From positions 42,403 to 106,402 of the forward strand of contig JAAWCD010000115.1 of the NCBI GenBank assembly GCA_022793095.1: DNA of 64,000 bases, given 5' to 3'. The notes below the pieces were generated by a model. The model ran no database searches and was not told the DNA's origin. It worked only from the letters and a program-made list of their open reading frames with translations. Positions 16,696 to 25,313 of this stretch are shown one piece after another; position 1 is the first letter of the stretch, and each line of letters opens with the position of its first letter. Source of the stretch: Oscillospiraceae bacterium (GTDB lineage: Bacteria > Bacillota > Clostridia > Oscillospirales > Oscillospiraceae). A program made the translations under genes and the position numbers.

Positions 16696-18355
16696 CCTTG
16701 TCATCTCCCTTCAGCCAGGATTTCACCAACTGGGCCGCAATCTCCGGATTTTCCTCAGCAAACTGCCGGATATTCTGCCTCAGCTCCATACTCTTCTCTG
16801 TCTTCAGCGTCATCACGTCGGCGCCGGTCGTGGGCTCTTCCTCCTCGCCGGTGGCCGGCATGATGGACTGAAGCAGGGCCGCCTCCGCAGCCGCCTGCTG
16901 CTCGGCCAGCTCGCGCCGCTTCTTGTTCCGCTTGTTCACCAGAATCAGAATGATAACCAGCAAAATGATGAACAGCAGCAAGCCGCCAGCCAGGCCGTAA
17001 ACCGCCCACATGGGCACGCCAAGGGCCTCGCCGATCGCGCCCGGTCCGCTGGGTTCCAGCGTGCTGGTGCCCGGGAAGGGCGTGGACCAGATGACCACCC
17101 GGTTGTTCAGATATTCCTCCGCCGTCATCTCCTCGGTGTCCACGGCCATAATTCCGGCCGCGGCCGCCACGAGCTGGCGCAGGTCTTCGATATTGGTGCC
17201 TGTGGCCACATTGGAATTAAGGGTCACACCCACGCTGCAATCCGTGATATACGCCGCGGTCCGCTCCGTGTGGGTCACGGTCTGTCCGTTGTTGTAGTCA
17301 ATCTGGCCGCTGTTGTGGATTTCGTCCTCATTTCCGGTGTCATTGAATCCATCCGACGGGTAAGTCCGGATTTCCGAATTGCTGGGCGTCCCCGCCAGGC
17401 CGCCGGCGCCTTCGCCGCCAGGACGGTTGAGAGAATTATCCCAGATTTCAGATCCGATAATCCCCCGGCCGTTGGTGCTTCCGTCCTCCGCCCAGGGCGG
17501 GATGTGGACGGTTGTGTCCTCAATGGTGCTTGTGCTGACCTCCACATTCACATTGACCGAGGTATTCACGTTCTCCTCACCGAAGGCCGGCACCAGGAGC
17601 TGCATGATCTGGGTGCGGATTTTGTTCTGGTACTGCTCCTCCAGCTGGATCTTCAATTGCGAAGTGGTAAGATCTCCGCCGATTGCGGTAGAGTTGTCAT
17701 AATTGTTGCCGATTGTGTCAACAATAGAGACAGCGCTTACCTTCAATCCTTTGACGGCGTGCGCCACCAGGTTCCGGATGGCGTCAGCCTGCTCGTTGGT
17801 GAGCATCTTGCCGGACTGCATGGTCAGCACAACCGAGGCTGTCGTCTCTATCACGTTGCTGTCGTCCAGAATGAATCGGTTGTCCTCCCCTTCAGCGAGG
17901 GTCACGCTGGCGCTCTTCACGCCCTCGAAAGCGCTCACAAGCGTGCCCAACCGCTCCTGAATACCCATCAGGAAGGCTCTGTTCTGCTGGGCCTGGGTGG
18001 ACAGCGATCCGGTATTCTCAAAGTAAATCTCGTATAAGTAGCCGGTTTTGAGAAAGTCTTCCTTGATTATTTGGGTCTTCAGGCTCATCTCCCGCCCCTC
18101 AGGGACCAGGATTTTGTCTCCCTCCAGCCTGTAATCCCGAACGCCCTGCTCCTCCAGCCAATTCAGGATGCTTGTGATTTCATCCGTTGTCGAGCCGGTA
18201 ACCAGCACCGAATACGGCCTGTTGTTCAGCATGATCACGAGGATGACAGCCAGCGCGATCAGCACCCCAACGACAGCGAACCAGACGAGCTTGGGGACCT
18301 TCTTTACCGCCGTCTTCCCTTTTTCCAAATAGCCTTTCAGCTTTTCCTTATTCAA
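16688..18355 (-). CDS. fliF: FliF, flagellar MS-ring protein
   Basis: 555-residue membrane protein forming the MS ring. There is a transmembrane helix near the N-terminus (about 24-43, LVWFAVVGVLIALAVILVIM) and another near residue 460 (VYGLAGGLLLFIILLVIILILV). Ring-building motifs between them include RDYRLEGDKILVPEG, LKTQIIKEDFL, ERLGTLVSAFEGVKSASVTLA and RNLVAHAVKGLKVSAVSIVD. The FliG-binding end is QFAEENPEIAAQLVKSWL. The start is TTG at 18355 with AGGGG about 10 bases upstream. The 92 bases before it contain nothing I recognise. Confidence 0.96.
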   Translation of the reverse strand: MNKEKLKGYLEKGKTAVKKVPKLVWFAVVGVLIALAVILVIMLNNRPYSVLVTGSTTDEITSILNWLEEQGVRDYRLEGDKILVPEGREMSLKTQIIKEDFLKTGYLYEIYFENTGSLSTQAQQNRAFLMGIQERLGTLVSAFEGVKSASVTLAEGEDNRFILDDSNVIETTASVVLTMQSGKMLTNEQADAIRNLVAHAVKGLKVSAVSIVDTIGNNYDNSTAIGGDLTTSQLKIQLEEQYQNKIRTQIMQLLVPAFGEENVNTSVNVNVEVSTSTIEDTTVHIPPWAEDGSTNGRGIIGSEIWDNSLNRPGGEGAGGLAGTPSNSEIRTYPSDGFNDTGNEDEIHNSGQIDYNNGQTVTHTERTAAYITDCSVGVTLNSNVATGTNIEDLRQLVAAAAGIMAVDTEEMTAEEYLNNRVVIWSTPFPGTSTLEPSGPGAIGEALGVPMWAVYGLAGGLLLFIILLVIILILVNKRNKKRRELAEQQAAAEAALLQSIMPATGEEEEPTTGADVMTLKTEKSMELRQNIRQFAEENPEIAAQLVKSWLKGDDKDG

Positions 18356-18447
18356 CCGCTATCAACCCCTGGCTTCCGTTCTCTGTCCCTGGAACCCGTC
18401 ATCCCGGCCGTGCGCCGCCTTCATGCTCCAGTTTATGCACATCGTCG

Positions 18448-18753
18448 TCACATGCTGATTCTTGTCACTTCGTTGTAGGCGTCCAGCGCCTTATTCCGAA
18501 GCTGAACCAGCAGGCTTACCGCCGTCTCGTTTTTAATGGCGGCGATCATCACAGTGGAGGGATTGTCCAGCTGTCCGGTGGACAGCAGATACTGGCCCTG
18601 CACCAGATCGGCGTCAGTCTCCTTCACGTTGTCAATGGCGTTCTGAAACACAGAGGCAAACATGCCCTTGGCCTCCTGGCCTTGTGCCTGCTCCAGGGCG
18701 TCAGACTGCCGCAGGGAGGAAATCGCTCCCACATGGTCAATCGGTGTAATCAT
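18448..18753 (-). CDS. fliE: FliE, hook-basal body adaptor protein
   Basis: 101-residue adaptor between the MS ring and the rod. The C-terminal half is diagnostic: FASVFQNAIDNVKETDADLVQGQYLLSTGQLDNPSTVMIAAIKNETAVSLLVQLRNKALDAYNEV, shown by its motif TVMIAAIKNETAVSLLVQLR. AAAGGAG lies 9 bases before the ATG at 18753. It is the third gene of the fla operon, after flgC, as in other Gram-positive bacteria. Confidence 0.95.
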   Translation of the reverse strand: MITPIDHVGAISSLRQSDALEQAQGQEAKGMFASVFQNAIDNVKETDADLVQGQYLLSTGQLDNPSTVMIAAIKNETAVSLLVQLRNKALDAYNEVTRISM

Positions 18754-18774
18754 ATCCTCTTGCTCCTTTCAGCC

Positions 18775-19233
18775 TTATTTGATCTCCAGGCCCTTGGCCA
18801 CAACGGCCTTTAACGCGTTCAGGCAGGTGACGTTGGCCGAGTAGGCTTGAGTCGCGGCCATAGCGTCGGCGATTTCAGTCACCATATCCACATTGGGCAG
18901 TTCCACATAGCCCGCCTCGTTGGCGTCCGGATGATTGGGGTCATAGACCAGCCGGAAATCGGTGGGGTCCTCCACAATCTCGGTCACGCTGACGCCGCCG
19001 GCAGTCTCATACCCCTTGTTGGGCGCGAGTCCATCGGCGGCGCGGGCCATTGCCGCGCGGAAGCCGTCCCGGCCGCTGACCGACTGGAACACGACCATTT
19101 TCCGGCGGTAGGGACCGCCGGCCTCCGTGCGGGTAGTATTGGAATTTGTCACATTTTCGGAAACGATATCCAGCCGAAGCTGTTGTGCGGTAAGGCCGGA
19201 AGCCACGATATTCATCGAACTGAGAAATCCCAT
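18775..19233 (-). CDS. flgC: FlgC, proximal rod protein
   Basis: 152-residue rod protein. It begins GFLSSMNIVASGLTAQQLRLDIVSEN, with the family motif VSENVTNSNTTRTEAGGPYRRK, and ends with NVDMVTEIADAMAATQAYSANVTCLNALK. An ATG at 19233 with GGGAGG at 9 bases is preferred; one two codons upstream at 19239 is too close to the ribosome site. It follows flgB by 24 bases. Confidence 0.96.
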   Translation of the reverse strand: MGFLSSMNIVASGLTAQQLRLDIVSENVTNSNTTRTEAGGPYRRKMVVFQSVSGRDGFRAAMARAADGLAPNKGYETAGGVSVTEIVEDPTDFRLVYDPNHPDANEAGYVELPNVDMVTEIADAMAATQAYSANVTCLNALKAVVAKGLEIK

Positions 19234-19257
19234 TTTCATCTACCTCCCCGAATTGGT

Positions 19258-19644
19258 TTACTGTCCGCGGACTGCCATACGCAGAATGGACAGGCTGCTG
19301 GAAATGGACTGCTGCACGTACTGGATCTGATAGGCGTTGCGGGCCAGCTCCACGGTCTGTTCCGTAACATTGACGCCGTTGTCATCCGCTCTGGTGGTTT
19401 CCTGGGCTTCAAACACAGCGAACTCGGAATTTTCCAGCACATCGCGCACATCTTTCTTTGGAGTCTGGCTCCGCCCGGCGCTCTCCAGCCGGTCCCGAAG
19501 CTTCTCCTCAAAGGTGACGACCTTGGTCTTGTAGTTTGGGGTTTCCGCGTTGGCCACGTTGTCCAGGATGGCCGCCTGCTTGGTCCAAAGATAACCCATT
19601 GATTTCTCGAGCATCATCATCGAGTTGCTTGACAGAAAGTCCAT
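19258..19644 (-). CDS. flgB: FlgB, proximal rod protein and first gene of the fla operon
   Basis: 128-residue rod protein with DNVANAETPNYKTKVVTFEEKL near the N-terminus and AYQIQYVQQSISSSLSILRMAVRG at the end. The frame is open for 43 codons further upstream, but that part does not resemble FlgB. The ATG at 19644 has GGAAGGAG 8 bases upstream and gives the usual MDFLSSNSMMMLEKS start. It heads the flagellar operon and is preceded by two candidate promoters at 19.8 and 20.0 kb, leaving a leader of about 170 to 340 bases. Confidence 0.95.
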   Translation of the reverse strand: MDFLSSNSMMMLEKSMGYLWTKQAAILDNVANAETPNYKTKVVTFEEKLRDRLESAGRSQTPKKDVRDVLENSEFAVFEAQETTRADDNGVNVTEQTVELARNAYQIQYVQQSISSSLSILRMAVRGQ

Positions 19645-19823
19645 GGTCTGTTCTCCTTCCATGACGTTGATATGTGTACTAATAAAGAAGAGGTCAATGA
19701 CCAGAAAGACATGCGCCCCCTGGTCCCTTCTCAAGGCTTCTGGCAGCAAGCCGGCAGCCCGTCTCTTTTCCAATTGTCAAAAGTCCAGTCAGCCGCCATT
19801 TGTTGTATAATTAACCAGCTCTT

Positions 19824-19852
19824 ATTATGGCGCATTTCTCAGGAAGTTTCAA
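19824..19852 (-). promoter_or_regulatory. Candidate sigma-A promoter P2 for the fla operon
   Basis: On the minus strand TTGAAA, a 17-base spacer and CATAAT point toward flgB, with transcription expected to begin near 19817, about 170 bases before the flgB ATG. The match is 4/6 at -35 and 5/6 at -10. Confidence 0.5.
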
Positions 19853-19971
19853 CCGGAAAATTCCCCCATGTCAAGCAGCACAAATTCCTTTCCTGTCTGG
19901 TCTTCGTCAACCTGTTCAAGCGTCCGCTGTCTTCTCAGTTTTTCTTGTAAACTCACACAAAAGCAAAGCAT
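19849..19971 (-). CDS. Possible 40-residue leader peptide upstream of flgB
   Basis: Between the two fla promoters a 40-codon frame begins ATG at 19971 and ends TGA at 19849. The product is hydrophilic and highly charged in its second half (EKLRRQRTLEQVDEDQTGKE). The only purine-rich site, GGAG, is one base from the ATG, which is poor for initiation. The stop codon overlaps the -35 of P2. I do not recognise it. It may be a leader peptide, a remnant gene or chance. Confidence 0.25.
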   Translation of the reverse strand: MLCFCVSLQEKLRRQRTLEQVDEDQTGKEFVLLDMGEFSG

Positions 19972-19991
19972 ACTCCGGTATTTACTTCGAT

Positions 19992-20020
19992 ATTATACCA
20001 CGCCAACCCGCAAAACGCAA
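19992..20020 (-). promoter_or_regulatory. Candidate sigma-A promoter P1 for the fla operon (extended -10)
   Basis: On the minus strand TTGCGT, a 17-base spacer and a perfect TATAAT preceded by TGG, i.e. an extended -10. Expected start near 19985, giving a leader of about 340 bases before flgB. The leader does not contain a recognisable c-di-GMP riboswitch. Confidence 0.55.
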
Positions 20021-20124
20021 GACGTTCTTAGTCAACCGCCGGAAATTCATTTAAGCTCTGGAATTCAGAACCTGTTTCGCCTTTTTTTAGGGGGGCGGGC
20101 AATTCTGAGGCCCCCGGCCTGTGG

Positions 20125-20155
20125 AAAAAGCGAAGGCCCCGGCGTGCCGGGGCCT
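20125..20155 (-). terminator. Rho-independent terminator facing the upstream SLH/PilZ operon
   Basis: On the minus strand AGGCCCCGGC, AC and GCCGGGGCCT form a perfect 10-pair GC stem, followed by TCGCTTTTT. It would stop transcripts from the PilZ gene at 20.4 kb before the fla promoters. Confidence 0.75.
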
Positions 20156-20357
20156 CAGCTTGTCGAATAAAGAGGAAATTAAAATAGGATGAGAAAACAG
20201 GGCTTTGCGTGGGGGGAAAGTGTGAAAGGGGGGCGAGGCCCCCGCTTTCGCGTGCAGTCACCCGCCCGCAGGCGACTGATTTCGTCATTCTGACGAAATC
20301 AGCTTCAGGCTGTCGAATTTTTCGACAGCCTGAGGCCCCGGCGTGCCGGAGCCTCAG
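20133..20357 (-). repeat. Structured dispersed element, copy A, with flanking direct repeats
   Basis: A GC-rich non-coding element at 20159-20332, flanked by a 25-base direct repeat (20133/4-20158 and 20333-20357, 24 of 25 identical) that is itself a terminator-like hairpin. It carries two hairpins, 20306-20332 (CAGGCTGTCGAA / TTCGACAGCCTG) and 20276-20302 (CTGATTTCGTC / GACGAAATCAG), then a 47-base block at 20238-20284 that is identical, in reverse complement, to 50636-50682. The AT-rich end finishes with TTATTCGACA. No gene lies in this 300-base stretch. Confidence 0.75.
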
Positions 20358-20361
20358 GCGC

Positions 20362-21060
20362 TTATTCCTCGCCGAGCTCTTTTTTGTGCTGAATTTCTTT
20401 TCGCTGTGCGATGAAGATCGCCCGGAGCAGGCGGTCCTGCTCCTTGGAGGTCAAACCCTCAAACTTGCAGCCGCAGAGGTAGGTTCCTGCATCTCCGGCC
20501 ACGACCCGCTGAATCACGCAGTTGAAGTTGAAGGCTTCCACTTCCTTTACCACGGACACATTCACGATGGAAAGCTTGTCTCCGGCCTCATAGGGCTCCC
20601 GTGTGTTGAGGAGGAGCCCGCCGGCGCTGACGTCCATAATCTTCCCCATGGCCCAGCTGCTGCTGGGCTTGGCGCTTTTCTTGGGAAGCGCGCCGTTTTT
20701 AGGGGGTGCGTGCCGGACGCATCTTGCCTTGGTCTCCAGATCCACATGCTGGCGGAAGTAGGACCGTTTTTCCGACTTGAACTTACTTTCCAGCCGGTCC
20801 ACCTTCCAAAGCCACTTGGAGCTGCCGCAGATCTGTCCCTGAAGGACCAGGGTTTTCTCACCCTGGAAGCACCGGAGCTTGATCTCCTTGTTGTACAGCA
20901 CCGGCGGCACCTCCTGCCCTCGGGACTCCACGATGGTCAGGGTGCCGTTCTGGAATTTTTCGGCCTTTCCCACAAAGGTCAGCTTGTTGTCCAGGGTCAG
21001 AACTTCAATCATCATGCCTGGGTAAAGATTCCACACTTCCTGGGGCGTTTCGGTTTCCAT
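20362..21060 (-). CDS. PilZ-domain protein (YcgR/YpfA-like, c-di-GMP receptor)
   Basis: 232-residue cytoplasmic protein with an N-terminal YcgR-type domain (about 1-95) and a C-terminal PilZ domain. Both c-di-GMP-binding motifs are intact: RxxxR as RSYFR at 99-103 and DxSxxG as DVSAGG at 143-148. A basic, proline-containing loop of about 20 residues lies between them. Proteins of this type act on the flagellar motor or on surface functions when c-di-GMP is high. GAAGGAGGG precedes the ATG by 9 bases. It starts 19 bases after a giant SLH surface protein gene and is the last gene of that operon. Confidence 0.9.
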   Translation of the reverse strand: METETPQEVWNLYPGMMIEVLTLDNKLTFVGKAEKFQNGTLTIVESRGQEVPPVLYNKEIKLRCFQGEKTLVLQGQICGSSKWLWKVDRLESKFKSEKRSYFRQHVDLETKARCVRHAPPKNGALPKKSAKPSSSWAMGKIMDVSAGGLLLNTREPYEAGDKLSIVNVSVVKEVEAFNFNCVIQRVVAGDAGTYLCGCKFEGLTSKEQDRLLRAIFIAQRKEIQHKKELGEE

Positions 21061-21079
21061 ATCTGTGCGCCCTCCTTCT

Positions 21080-24000
21080 TTATAGTGTCAGCACGCGGTG
21101 CAGAATGACCGCCATTTCGGCCCGGCTGATCTGCTCATGGGGATTCAGCAGCCCGGCGCTTCCGTTCACGATGCCCATTTGTACCATCAGCGCCACGGCG
21201 TCCCGTGCGTAAAGGGAGATATACGCCCCATCCGCGAAACCGCTCAGGTAGCTGTGATTTGAGGCGGACAGGTTCCATCCGGCGGCCTGCATGGCCCGCC
21301 GGACCATCACCATGGCGTCCTGCCGGGTCAAGGGCTGTTCCGGCTTGAAGTAACCGTTGTCGCCGGTGGTAATGCCCAGGTCCTTGGCGGTGGCCACCGC
21401 CTGTGCGTAGTAGCTGTTGGGGTTCACATCCGGGAAGCTGACGGTGCTGCCTGTGTTGAACCGGAAGGCCCGGCACAGCATGAGCACGAAGTCGCCCCGC
21501 CGGATTTGATTTCCGGGCCCGAAGCTGTTTTTGCTGATTCCGTTGACCACGCCGGTCTGGTAGAGGAAATCCACCGCGCCGGCAGCCCAGGTGTGGCTGC
21601 CGAGGTCCAGGAAATGGCTGGTTCCGCTGTTGGACACCACAATTTCTCCAGTCCCGTGCACCCAGCTGCCGTTGACATCCTGGGCGGTGTAGTCAAAGGA
21701 AACGGTACCCTCGAAGCCTGCCTTGGGCACGAAGCTGAGCTGGTCCAGGCTGGGGGAGCCGGAGGCGTAGTAGACGATTCCCACAGCCGCCTTGGTTCCG
21801 GTTCCCAGTCCGGAGTAACCGGAATACATGGTCCCGGCAGAGGCCGCGGGCAGGCTGGTAAACTGAATGTAGGACAGCTCACCGGTGAGCAGGCGGCTGC
21901 ACGCCTGGCTGAAATCCGCGGCGGACAGGGCCACCGGCGCGGCAATGGTGCTGTAGTGCAGGGGCTCGGGGGTAGGCGAGAGCACCTGAATCCGGACCAT
22001 GCCGTTAAACTCCCGGTTGCCGGTGGTGCGGCCGGTAAAGGGAATTTCCACGGTGCCGGTGCAGCCCAGCGCGGCCACGAAGCTTATGTTGTCAATGAGC
22101 AGATTCCGGCCGGTGCGGTAGTAGCTTGCGGAGGGAGAAACCACATCGGCGTAGTTGTCCCTGGTTTCGTCGTAGCCGTAGTAGAGTGCGCCCAGGTTGG
22201 AGGGCGGCAGGCTGAACTGCAAATAATTCAAGATGCCGCCGGTGGTGCTCTGGCACAGCTCGTTAAAGTCAGCCACATCGAAGCGGACGTAGCGTCCGGA
22301 CCGGATGGAGTAAGTGACAGTGTTGCCGGTAGAGGTCTGGCTGTATTGGATGACGATGGTGCCGTCGAAGCGGGTGCCCCTGCTTCCGTAGCCGGAGAAG
22401 GCGATGGTCACGGGCGAGGGTCCGCCGGAGGCGGGCACGAAGGTCACGCCGTCAATCGCGGGGGAGGAGGTGCGGTAGAACCGGTCGTCGCCCTTAACAA
22501 CGCTGCCGTAGCTTCCGTTTCCCTGGTAGTTGTAGTAGAGGACGCCAACGTTGCTTGCGGGCGGGGTAAAGCGAACATGGTCCAGGGTCTCCCCCAGCGC
22601 GTCCCGGCAGACGCTGTTAAAGTCGGAGGTCTGGAAGGTGACGGGCTCGCCCTGATTGGCGAGATAGTTCACATCCCCGAGCCCCGCGCTGTTCCGGCTG
22701 GTGACGCGGATTGTCACCTGACCGTTGAAGGAAGCGCCGCTGGTGTCCGTGGCCCGGTAGCTGATGGTGACGGTGCCGGTGTAGTCGTCGCCGGGGAGGA
22801 AGGAAATCTGACCCACAGAGGGGGAGCGGTCCCGGAAGTACTTGGTGGCGCTGGTCACCTTCTCCGCGTAGAGGGAGCCTGTGGCGTAGTTAAAGTAAAG
22901 GGAGCCCTGCTGCGGCTGGGGCAGGGTAAAGGTGACATAGCTCAGCTCCCGGCCGGTGCGAACCTTGCAGATGGTGTTGAAGTCAGCGGCCTTGAAGGTC
23001 ACGGGGGTGTTGAGGATGGTGGAATAGGTCACATCTTCCGCGCCCTCCACCTCCAGAATGATGGCGCCCGAGAAGGTCTCCCGGTTCGGGCCGAATCCGG
23101 TGTAACGGATGGTGGCCGCGCCGCTGAACTCGGGATTGGAGACAAAGGTGAGCCTGGAGATATACCGTTCCCCCTGAACGGATTCATCGTAGTAATATTT
23201 TTCCGCGCTGCCCACGCCCAGGCCGGGATCTGCGGCGGAGGCGTAATTGTAATAAAGGATACCCTGCTCCGGCGGCACGGACAGGCTGGTGATATAGGAA
23301 AGGTTGGAGGTGCTGCCGGTGGCCTCCTTGAAGGCCCGGTTCAGCCGGGTGAGCAGGTCGGAAATGTCGAAAGGCTTTCCAGCTTCCGCCCGGTCCTTGA
23401 CGACGCCTTCGGTGTTTTCCACCACAGTCACTTCACAGGTGGCGGAGTATCCGTTCCGAGTCACTGTAATCTTGGCCGAGCCCATTCCCCGCGCGGTGAC
23501 ACGGCCGCTGGACACGGAGACAATCGAGTTGTCACTGCTGGTCCATTGGATAGGCCCGTTGGAGGCCGCGCCAAAATAAGAGGCGGCGAGACTAACCGTT
23601 TTATTGTTCACCAGCTCATAGGTAGTGATGGGCTTCCGGTCTGCGTCATCGCCCAAAGACAGCCGGACGCCGGAGACAATCACCTTACATTCCGCGGAAA
23701 CCTTGGGTGTTTCCTCTCCCTCCACCTCTTTGGCGGAAGCGGTGACTGTCATTTCGCCCGGAGACACCGGCGTGACGGTTCCGGTTTCCGGGTCCACCTT
23801 AGCGATGGTATCGTCGCTGCCGCTCCATTCCACCGGCTTTCGTCCGGCAGCGGTGGGCAGGATCATCAGGTTTGGCTTCAGCTCCTGAGGCGGCGCGTCC
23901 TTGTTCACAAACTGAATCTGGTCGGGGCTGAAGGACAGGGATGAGATAGGTTTTTCCGCCGCGACGACCGTGACCTCGCAAGATGCGGCAGCGTCTCCAC

Positions 24001-25240
24001 AGACAGCGGTTATTTTGGCCTGGCCCTCATTCTTTGGCGTAATCAGACCATCGGCGCTGACGGAAGCGGCATCAGGGTTGCTGCTGCTCCAGATGACCTT
24101 CGCATCTTCAAGCACCACATCGTCCGCGTCATACACCTTCGCGGTCAGCTGTGCTGTCTCGTTGATGACCAGCGTCAACGGGAACTCCATCTTCTCCCCA
24201 TCCGGGTTGTCAGGATCGACAGGCGGCGGAATCAGCTCGATCTTCTTTGCCTTATCCGCGTTTGGGTCGTCCGGAACCTCCGGCGTTTGGGAGTCAGTGA
24301 CCGTAATGGCACAGGTTGCCGTAATCGTTCCGTTCGTAGTGTCTTTGGCCGTAGCGGTGATGGTAGCCTTGCCAGCGCCCACCGCCATTATTTCGCCCTT
24401 CTCGTTGACCGTTGCGACGGTCTCGTCGCTGCTCGACCAGATAATCCCCTGGTTGCTGGAAGTGCTTGGTGTAAAATCAGCCTTCAGCTCCGCGTTATCA
24501 CCCTTTTCCAGCTTGAGCTCCGTCCGGTTCAGCTTGATAGCCGTGACACTCACTGCGGTTACTTCCACGGTACAGGTAGCGGACACACTTCCCGCTTTCG
24601 CAGTAATCGTAGCGGTGCCGACGCCCGACGCCTGGATGATTCCATATCCGTCCGCGGCTGTCTTCACCACAGCGACCTCTTTATTCTCACCAGTCGGTTT
24701 CTGGTCGCTCACGGTCCATGTAACCTTATCTGTCGTGTCTTTAGGGGTGAGAACCGGCCTCAGCCATACCACTGAGCCGTCCTCTAATTTGAGGTTTCCG
24801 GCATCCGTCTGCGTGTTGTCTATAACCAGCTTCAGGTCAGTGGCGGGCTTTTTCACTGTAACGACACACTGTGCGCTTTGTCCGCCCGCCACAGCCGTAA
24901 TTCTCGCGTCACCCGGACCCACGGCGGTGACATTGCCGTTCTGATCTACATCTACTACATTGCCATTGCTGGTCCTCCAACTAACGCCATTTGGGGTCGT
25001 GGTATTATCGGACATGGTAACCGTAGCAACCAACTTTCCTTTGGCCTGGTTGGGGTCTGACTCCAAAATTACTAAAGTCAGCTTTGCCTGGTCCAGCTTA
25101 ATGCCAGTTACAGTAGGGGGCTCTGGCGACGGCGATGGTGACGGTGATGGCGACGCAATCGCGGGAAGCGACAGCACCAAAGCTAAAGACAGTATTAACA
25201 ACACCACGCCTGTACGGCGCAAAAATTTGCTTCTCATCAT
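21080..25240 (-). CDS. Giant secreted surface protein: six Big_2 domains, five novel tandem repeats, three C-terminal SLH domains
   Basis: 1386 residues. A signal peptide (about 1-30, VVLLILSLALVLSLPAIAS) is followed by SPSPSPSPSP. Residues of about 42-610 form six bacterial Ig-like (Big_2) domains with the usual W-S-S-x-x-x-x-V-A-x-V pattern. Next come five tandem repeats of about 105 residues, each with (S/N)Y(I/V/L).F..P...G.LY..Y and a later ISF/LTF strand; four of the five carry one cysteine in the loop (ICK, VCR, LCQ, ACS). Three SLH domains end the protein, the last with GLLNPHEQISRAEMAVILHRVL. SLH domains anchor proteins to the cell wall. The ATG at 25240 has AAGGAG at 7 bases. The substrate or partner is unknown. 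Confidence 0.9.
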   Translation of the reverse strand: MMRSKFLRRTGVVLLILSLALVLSLPAIASPSPSPSPSPEPPTVTGIKLDQAKLTLVILESDPNQAKGKLVATVTMSDNTTTPNGVSWRTSNGNVVDVDQNGNVTAVGPGDARITAVAGGQSAQCVVTVKKPATDLKLVIDNTQTDAGNLKLEDGSVVWLRPVLTPKDTTDKVTWTVSDQKPTGENKEVAVVKTAADGYGIIQASGVGTATITAKAGSVSATCTVEVTAVSVTAIKLNRTELKLEKGDNAELKADFTPSTSSNQGIIWSSSDETVATVNEKGEIMAVGAGKATITATAKDTTNGTITATCAITVTDSQTPEVPDDPNADKAKKIELIPPPVDPDNPDGEKMEFPLTLVINETAQLTAKVYDADDVVLEDAKVIWSSSNPDAASVSADGLITPKNEGQAKITAVCGDAAASCEVTVVAAEKPISSLSFSPDQIQFVNKDAPPQELKPNLMILPTAAGRKPVEWSGSDDTIAKVDPETGTVTPVSPGEMTVTASAKEVEGEETPKVSAECKVIVSGVRLSLGDDADRKPITTYELVNNKTVSLAASYFGAASNGPIQWTSSDNSIVSVSSGRVTARGMGSAKITVTRNGYSATCEVTVVENTEGVVKDRAEAGKPFDISDLLTRLNRAFKEATGSTSNLSYITSLSVPPEQGILYYNYASAADPGLGVGSAEKYYYDESVQGERYISRLTFVSNPEFSGAATIRYTGFGPNRETFSGAIILEVEGAEDVTYSTILNTPVTFKAADFNTICKVRTGRELSYVTFTLPQPQQGSLYFNYATGSLYAEKVTSATKYFRDRSPSVGQISFLPGDDYTGTVTISYRATDTSGASFNGQVTIRVTSRNSAGLGDVNYLANQGEPVTFQTSDFNSVCRDALGETLDHVRFTPPASNVGVLYYNYQGNGSYGSVVKGDDRFYRTSSPAIDGVTFVPASGGPSPVTIAFSGYGSRGTRFDGTIVIQYSQTSTGNTVTYSIRSGRYVRFDVADFNELCQSTTGGILNYLQFSLPPSNLGALYYGYDETRDNYADVVSPSASYYRTGRNLLIDNISFVAALGCTGTVEIPFTGRTTGNREFNGMVRIQVLSPTPEPLHYSTIAAPVALSAADFSQACSRLLTGELSYIQFTSLPAASAGTMYSGYSGLGTGTKAAVGIVYYASGSPSLDQLSFVPKAGFEGTVSFDYTAQDVNGSWVHGTGEIVVSNSGTSHFLDLGSHTWAAGAVDFLYQTGVVNGISKNSFGPGNQIRRGDFVLMLCRAFRFNTGSTVSFPDVNPNSYYAQAVATAKDLGITTGDNGYFKPEQPLTRQDAMVMVRRAMQAAGWNLSASNHSYLSGFADGAYISLYARDAVALMVQMGIVNGSAGLLNPHEQISRAEMAVILHRVLTL

Positions 25241-25278
25241 CTAATTACTCCTTCGCGGAATTACCCTATTCATGCAGA

Positions 25279-25303
25279 GGGAGCGGGCGGACTGCCCGCT
25301 CCC
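25279..25303 (-). other. Hairpin between the two SLH protein genes
   Basis: GGGAGCGGGC and GCCCGCTCCC form a perfect 10-pair stem with a 5-base loop. No T-tract follows on the minus strand, so it may balance expression of the two genes rather than stop transcription. Confidence 0.5.
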
Positions 25304-25313
25304 TTTCGCGCGT

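Noticed and set aside
19645..19990. A c-di-GMP riboswitch in the fla leader, as found before flgB in Clostridioides difficile
   Set aside because: I see none of the conserved GEMM-I sequence blocks in the leader on the minus strand.
25279..25303. Terminator between the SLH genes
   Set aside because: The stem is strong but no T-run follows on the minus strand, so I list it only as a hairpin.
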